Assembly: GCA_949358305.1 (NCBI GenBank)
Contig: OX442315.1
Span: forward strand, 11,434,427 to 11,498,426
Direction of reading: 5' to 3'
DNA: 64,000 bases
DNA from: Strigamia acuminata
Lineage: Eukaryota; Arthropoda; Chilopoda; Geophilomorpha; Linotaeniidae
Shown here one piece after another: positions 59,826-64,000 of the stretch (positions are counted from its first letter, which is position 1; each line of letters opens with the position of its first letter). A program made the position numbers and the translations under genes. The notes under the pieces are model-generated. The model had not been told where the DNA came from, searched no databases, and saw only the letters and a program-made list of their open reading frames with translations.

Positions 59826-60245
59826 TCATGGTTTGTATAGAGTCCAAATAATCGTTTCCATTGAACTCGAACTGATTACTCGATAACCACTTCCTTCCAA
59901 TTTATTTAAAACGACGCTGGGCGAATCATCCAGCTCGTAGTAATCCCTGTTGTTAGAAAAGAAAAGAAAAAAATAAGAGGAAAATAAAAACTGGTGTTGC
60001 AATTTGAACCAAATGTTACTCTCTGACGCCGGTGAAAGGATTCTGCTCCGATCTAAAGATTGCGTTGAGCTCTTCCATTAATTTCGGAGTGCGGGCGTCT
60101 TTATTGTCGTCAATTCTTAGCTTACTCCAGTGCTGTCTAGACTGCCGATTCTATAAAAAAAATTATAATGAAAATAAAATACTGCAATTAAATAGACGGA
60201 ACATTTTCTTACCAGTATTTTACAGTGCATTATCAAATACGGCAT
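59826..60245 (-). CDS. GCHFR: GTP cyclohydrolase I feedback regulatory protein, copy I
   Basis: Exons 60245-60213 (MPYLIMHCKIL), 60150-60020 and 59946-59826, phases correct. The product is about 94 aa. Exon 2 carries HWSKLRIDDNKDARTPKLME; exon 3 carries DYYELDDSPSVVLNKLEGSG, YRVISSSS and IIWTLYKP. The frame is intact. Sister of copy A, sharing the longer exon 2 start and the RIDDNKD..TPKLME motif. Confidence 0.88.
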
Positions 60246-60340
60246 CGTAAACGCTAATCCGTGTGACTGTTTGTTAAGAATAATGCTGTTCTTCTATTTC
60301 CTTACGAAAGTGGGTCGCCTCTGCAGTGTGTACAATAACG

Positions 60341-60378
60341 GGGAAAATCCCATTCAGGGTTACACTGCGCATGCGCCT
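60341..60378 (-). promoter_or_regulatory. Conserved promoter block of GFRP copy I
   Basis: GGGAAAATCCC at 60341-60351, 96 bases above the ATG, then CTGCGCATGCGCCTGCG. The TGCGCATGCGC is a full NRF1-type palindrome. Confidence 0.45.
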
Positions 60379-61486
60379 GCGTGCATCTGCGCCTCCCTGT
60401 GTCGGCACCACGATGCTGGGACACATGTACACAATTATCATATTTACATGTACTCAGTTATCTAACTATTAAGTGAAAATCGGAATTTGACCTTTATGGA
60501 AAACTGATCACGTGAACAAACCAGTTTTCCAGAAAAGACAGACTTATTTGGAAAACTAAATTGTAGTTGTACGAGATAGATTTTAGGCGTTTTGCACATT
60601 GAAAACTGCAATGCAAACACGTGTGCAAGCGCAGAAGTGCCGTACAGACCTTGATACTTCGTAACCCTTATTAAAAATGATACAAATTATAAACAAAAAC
60701 GATGTACGTGGTATTTGATAACACATTTTAATGCTTCTTGCTGTTGGAACAAGTGTTATCCAATACAAGCTGAATTTGGTTTGTTTAGAAGTTGATTGAA
60801 ATTGTATTTTGTCAATTTTATGAATTTATGTTCCTAAAAAAAGGTTTTTTCTTGCCCTCTTTATGAACTTTTGTGCATCTAAAAATGAATTTTCACCTTT
60901 TTATATTCACTCCATTTTTGTACTTTTCTATTGCTTACATAGAAAAAGCTTTTTTCGGTTTATTTCATTTGATCATTTGTATCAGACCGAAATCGAACCG
61001 AAGTTTGACCCAATCCTTGACCGGTAACCTGAATACAAGCTTATTGATTAATGCTAAAAACTCTCTCCAGACCACAGGCCGTTTTTCACACACAATAGAC
61101 CATTGGAAAATTATGACATAATGCAGTTTGGCTCTGCCCACAATAAGAAAACTACAAATTAACAATGTTAATTTGCAATGGTTTTTCTCATACAGGGAGT
61201 GCAACCATTGTTACAATCACATGATCGTATCACCGACCACATTTTTCCAAAGGTCTATTGCAGCCAACAATACGAATCCTATTGGTGTGGGGCCTTTGTG
61301 GATAGATTTTTCCATTCAAAAAGAAAAGCTGTGAAAAGCGCTCCCACAACACAGACCTCTACCGCCAATTAATTTATTCATTCATTCATTCATTTATTTA
61401 TTTATTTGAAACATTCAAAGATGAATATACATTGTACGGTAAGGAATGTCCATGCGTTTGGAGGAAAGAAGCGTGCGCCGGGCGTT

Positions 61487-61910
61487 TTATGCGTGGTTCA
61501 AAGTCCAAATAATCGTGTTTGCTACTCCGCTCGAACCGATGACTCGATAACCACGTTTTTCCAACTCGGTTAAAAAGACGCCGGGTGTATCCACCGCTTC
61601 GTAGTAATATTCCCTGACCCTGTTAATGAAAATGACGAGAAAAAAATATAAGGAAAAAAAAAACTCATTGCAATTTGAACCACTTGTTACAGTGTGTCGT
61701 TGGAATAAAAATTGGGCGGACGAATACAGCTGGCACCGAGATCTGCCATTAATTTCCGAGTACACTCGTCGTAAGTGGTGTCAATTCTTGTCAAACTCGT
61801 GTAATCTCCACTCTAAAACAATAAACAAATAAAAATAAAAAACTGCATATAATTAGGCGGAACATGTTTCTTACGGGTGATATTTGACAGCGCACTATCA
61901 AATAAGGCAT
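61487..61910 (-). CDS. GCHFR: GTP cyclohydrolase I feedback regulatory protein, copy J
   Basis: Exons 61910-61875 (MPYLIVRCQISP), 61812-61691 and 61619-61487, phases correct. The product is about 96 aa. Exon 2 carries DYTSLTRIDTTYDECTRKLM and a distinctive tail (IRPPNFYSNDTL); exon 3 carries EYYYEAVDTPGVFLTELEKR, GYRVIGSSG and IIWTLNHA before TAA. The EYYYEAVDTP motif is the nearest here to the vertebrate EYYVDDPP. Sister of copy H. Its ATG is 434 bases from the ATG of the divergent ankyrin-repeat gene. Confidence 0.88.
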
Positions 61911-62000
61911 TGTAAATGCTAATCCGTGTGACAGGCTGTTCTTATATTTGTTAACTAACTACAAAAAACCGTGCAAGTTGTTCCTCCGTGAACAAAGACG

Positions 62001-62035
62001 GGGAAAATCCCATTCAGGGTCACATTGCGCTTGCG
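62001..62035 (-). promoter_or_regulatory. Promoter block of GFRP copy J
   Basis: GGGAAAATCCC at 62001-62011, 91 bases above the ATG, and CATTGCGCTTGCGCC just upstream. This interval may also serve the divergent ankyrin gene. Confidence 0.4.
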
Positions 62036-62344
62036 CCAACATGCATTAGCGCCACCCTGCGTCATCACCACGAACCCGCAACATACACAAATAATCGCAA
62101 CTCTACGTACCACAATAAATCATCTATCTTCCTTGCTAATTTCCACGTAACACACTAAGAATAAACCACCACTTCCATAATAAGTCACTTAATTGATCCG
62201 GGTACATAGGAAATGACACTTAAAACCGTAGGCGGAAACCAATGACTAACAACACCGGCGCAGGAAACGAAGAACAGCTTAATACCACGCAACCATTCAC
62301 ACAATCCCCACAACTCAGTATTCAAGTAGCCTTGACAACTCACA

Positions 62345-63538
62345 ATGAATCCAATCGACTCTCCGCCGACAAAATTCCACCGCGCCGTCCAAGCCGGCGA
62401 CGTCCAGTCCGCCGCGAAGCTCCTCTCGCTCGGCGTGGACGGCAACGAGCCCGACTGGGACAACAACGGCAAAATCGCGCTCCTCGAGGCCACTCGTTTG
62501 TCCAACGTGCAGATGGTCGACACATTACTCAAAGGCGGCTGTTCGCCCAACTCGCGCGACTGCCAGGGCCAGACGGCGCTGCACATGGCGGCGCGCAGTC
62601 GCGTGCCCAATGCGGCGCTCGTCAACGTCCTCCTGGCGGCCGGCGCCAACGCGGCGTTAAGCGACAGTGTGTCCGGCATGTCGCCGCTGCATTTGCTCGT
62701 CCAGCAGGCGGCCGGGTGCAGGAGCCACGTGGAACGTGCGATGTTTGTGTGCGTTTTACACGCCATTATTCCCGGCTCGAATGTGGACGGAGCGACGCAT
62801 GGTGGCGACACCGCGCTGCATTTGGCGGCCAAGGGACCGTCGGTGGCGTTGGCCAAGATCTTGTTGGACGTTAAGGCGGACGTGAATTGCCAGAATGCAC
62901 GCGGGGAGACGCCGTTGATGACCGCAATCGTCAATAATCAGGTATGACACTTGTTTTGGTCTTGTTGTTGCTGCGAGCGCCGCTGCTGAAGGTGGCGGTC
63001 GTTTTTGGAACTAAGATTTGAGTTTTTGTTTGGATTTGGTTTGTAATTGTTGTTTTGGTTGCAGGTTAACATCGCTAAGATAATTTTGGATGGATATGGG
63101 TGTGATGTGAATGTTCGCGACAGATATCATCAAACGGCGCTCCATTACGCGGCGAATTTCAACAGCGCCGTTGTTTTGGAGAGTTTGTTGTTGTCCGACT
63201 GCGATGTGAATGCTGTGGATTTGAATAAGGACACTGCTCTGCATTTGGCAGCTGGGAAGGCCAATGGGGCTGTGATTCAACTGCTTTTGAAGTGTGTGCG
63301 GACAAAAGCGGAGGTTAGAAACATTAATGGGAAAAGTGCAGCTGATATCGTCGAGGAAAGCAGTTTTAATCATCTGAAAAAGGTAGTATTGAATGAATTA
63401 TGTTGAAATGTATTGACTAACGATGGATTTAATGTTTATTTGCAGTTGTTTTTAGTTAAAAATGAAGATGTTGTGATTTTGAGGCATCCAGAGAAGTTGA
63501 AAATGAACGATGGACGTATTTTAGAAGCATTTGCTTGA
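62345..63538 (+). CDS. Ankyrin-repeat protein, complete three-exon gene
   Basis: Exons 62345-62941, 63065-63382 and 63446-63538, all GT-AG in phase 0, giving 335 aa. About seven ankyrin repeats occupy residues 10 to 300, with clear consensus pieces GQTALHMAARS, GDTALHLAAKG, NARGETPLMTAI, RYHQTALHYAANF and NKDTALHLAAGKANG. No signal peptide, membrane segment or extra domain. The start codon is the first ATG of the frame. The conserved C-terminal exon reads HPEKLKMNDGRILEAFA. An AATAAA at 63689-63694 lies about 150 bases past the stop. The ankyrin-only layout resembles IkB or GABPB-like proteins, but there is no N-terminal DSGxxS degron, so I do not assign a symbol. Confidence 0.9.
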
Positions 63539-63688
63539 AGTTTTGGTTTAAAAACAGTCAATAGATGGCGTTAGGTGTTATTTTGTTGATGTTTTGTGTC
63601 AGTTGTGTTTAGTTTCATTTGTTTTCACTAGATGGAGACAGATGTCTCGATGTTTTTGTGTTGTTTTTACAGTTGGTTTTAATTATGT

Positions 63689-63694
63689 AATAAA
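63689..63694 (+). terminator. Poly(A) signal of the ankyrin-repeat gene
   Basis: AATAAA about 150 bases after the stop codon. Confidence 0.6.
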
Positions 63695-64000
63695 AGATAT
63701 TGAAATCCATCAAACTAAATCGTAATGAAAGGATTTTTATGTGGAAATGTTTTTTTTTTTAATTTTTTAATCCCGGAAAAGGAAAAAGTAATTAAAAAGT
63801 AAAAAGTAAAAAAAAAAAAAATTCTTTAATAACAAGTAATAAATTTAAACGTCTCAATTTTTATTCCTAAATTGATTTTTTTTTTGCACAGTGGAATCTG
63901 GTGAGAGGAAATAGAAATTAATAGTTCAAGTTACTTTGAATTTGTAATCACTATTCAATTAAAAAGTAAAAAAAAAAAAAATCAAAACAAGATGAGATTT
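63695..64000. other. AT-rich intergenic end of window
   Basis: Poly-A/T runs and AAAAGTA-type repeats. Nothing coding seen. Confidence 0.6.

Noticed and set aside
62345-63538. IkB/cactus assignment for the ankyrin gene
   Set aside because: Ankyrin layout is compatible, but the N-terminal DSGxxS degron is absent and the family cannot be decided by eye.

Overview
This is a stretch of an animal nuclear genome, most likely an arthropod or related invertebrate. Genes are split by GT-AG introns, DNA between exons is AT-rich, and there is a large load of minisatellites, MITEs and LTR retrotransposon remains. The best-conserved gene, RB1CC1/FIP200, looks arthropod-like, but the species cannot be named from the sequence.

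Layout: (1) 1-428 holds the 3' end of an unidentified plus-strand gene. (2) 429-4.9 kb is AT-rich intergenic DNA with short tandem arrays. (3) 5014-24880 on the minus strand is a complete 21-exon RB1CC1/FIP200 autophagy scaffold gene (about 1,359 aa: N-terminal ubiquitin-like fold, Atg17-like region, coiled coils, C-terminal Claw). Most of its large introns carry a minisatellite array of their own. (4) 25-27.3 kb holds a further minisatellite, a candidate orphan exon and a degenerate Ty3/gypsy RNase H fragment. (5) 27474-61910 is the main feature: ten minus-strand copies of a three-exon gene for GTP cyclohydrolase I feedback regulatory protein (GFRP, GCHFR), which controls tetrahydrobiopterin synthesis. 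Nine copies keep an intact reading frame and one (F) is broken. They fall into four subfamilies (A/I, B/F, C/G, H/J); D and E are near-identical chimeras between two of these. Copy H has gained a tail of ten 8-residue repeats. Most copies share a promoter-proximal block with a Rel/NF-kB-like GGGAAAATCCC and an NRF1-like TGCGCNTGCGC motif.

(6) The array is interrupted by a Ty3/gypsy element (36690 to about 47085, minus strand) with gag, pol and a long third coding region of unknown function, a 3' LTR and polypurine tract, but no 5' end. A near-identical copy of the 35401-37684 segment follows at 47091-49373, where the same insertion site carries a solo LTR. This is either a very recent tandem duplication or two haplotypes assembled side by side. 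(7) 56.7-58.6 kb holds a decayed Ty1/copia fragment with a duplicated protease-like module. (8) 62345-63538 is a complete three-exon ankyrin-repeat gene on the plus strand, head to head with the last GFRP copy.

The likely biological story is a locally amplified, diversifying set of GFRP paralogs whose duplications, gene conversion, chimerism and transposon insertions can all be read in one locus.
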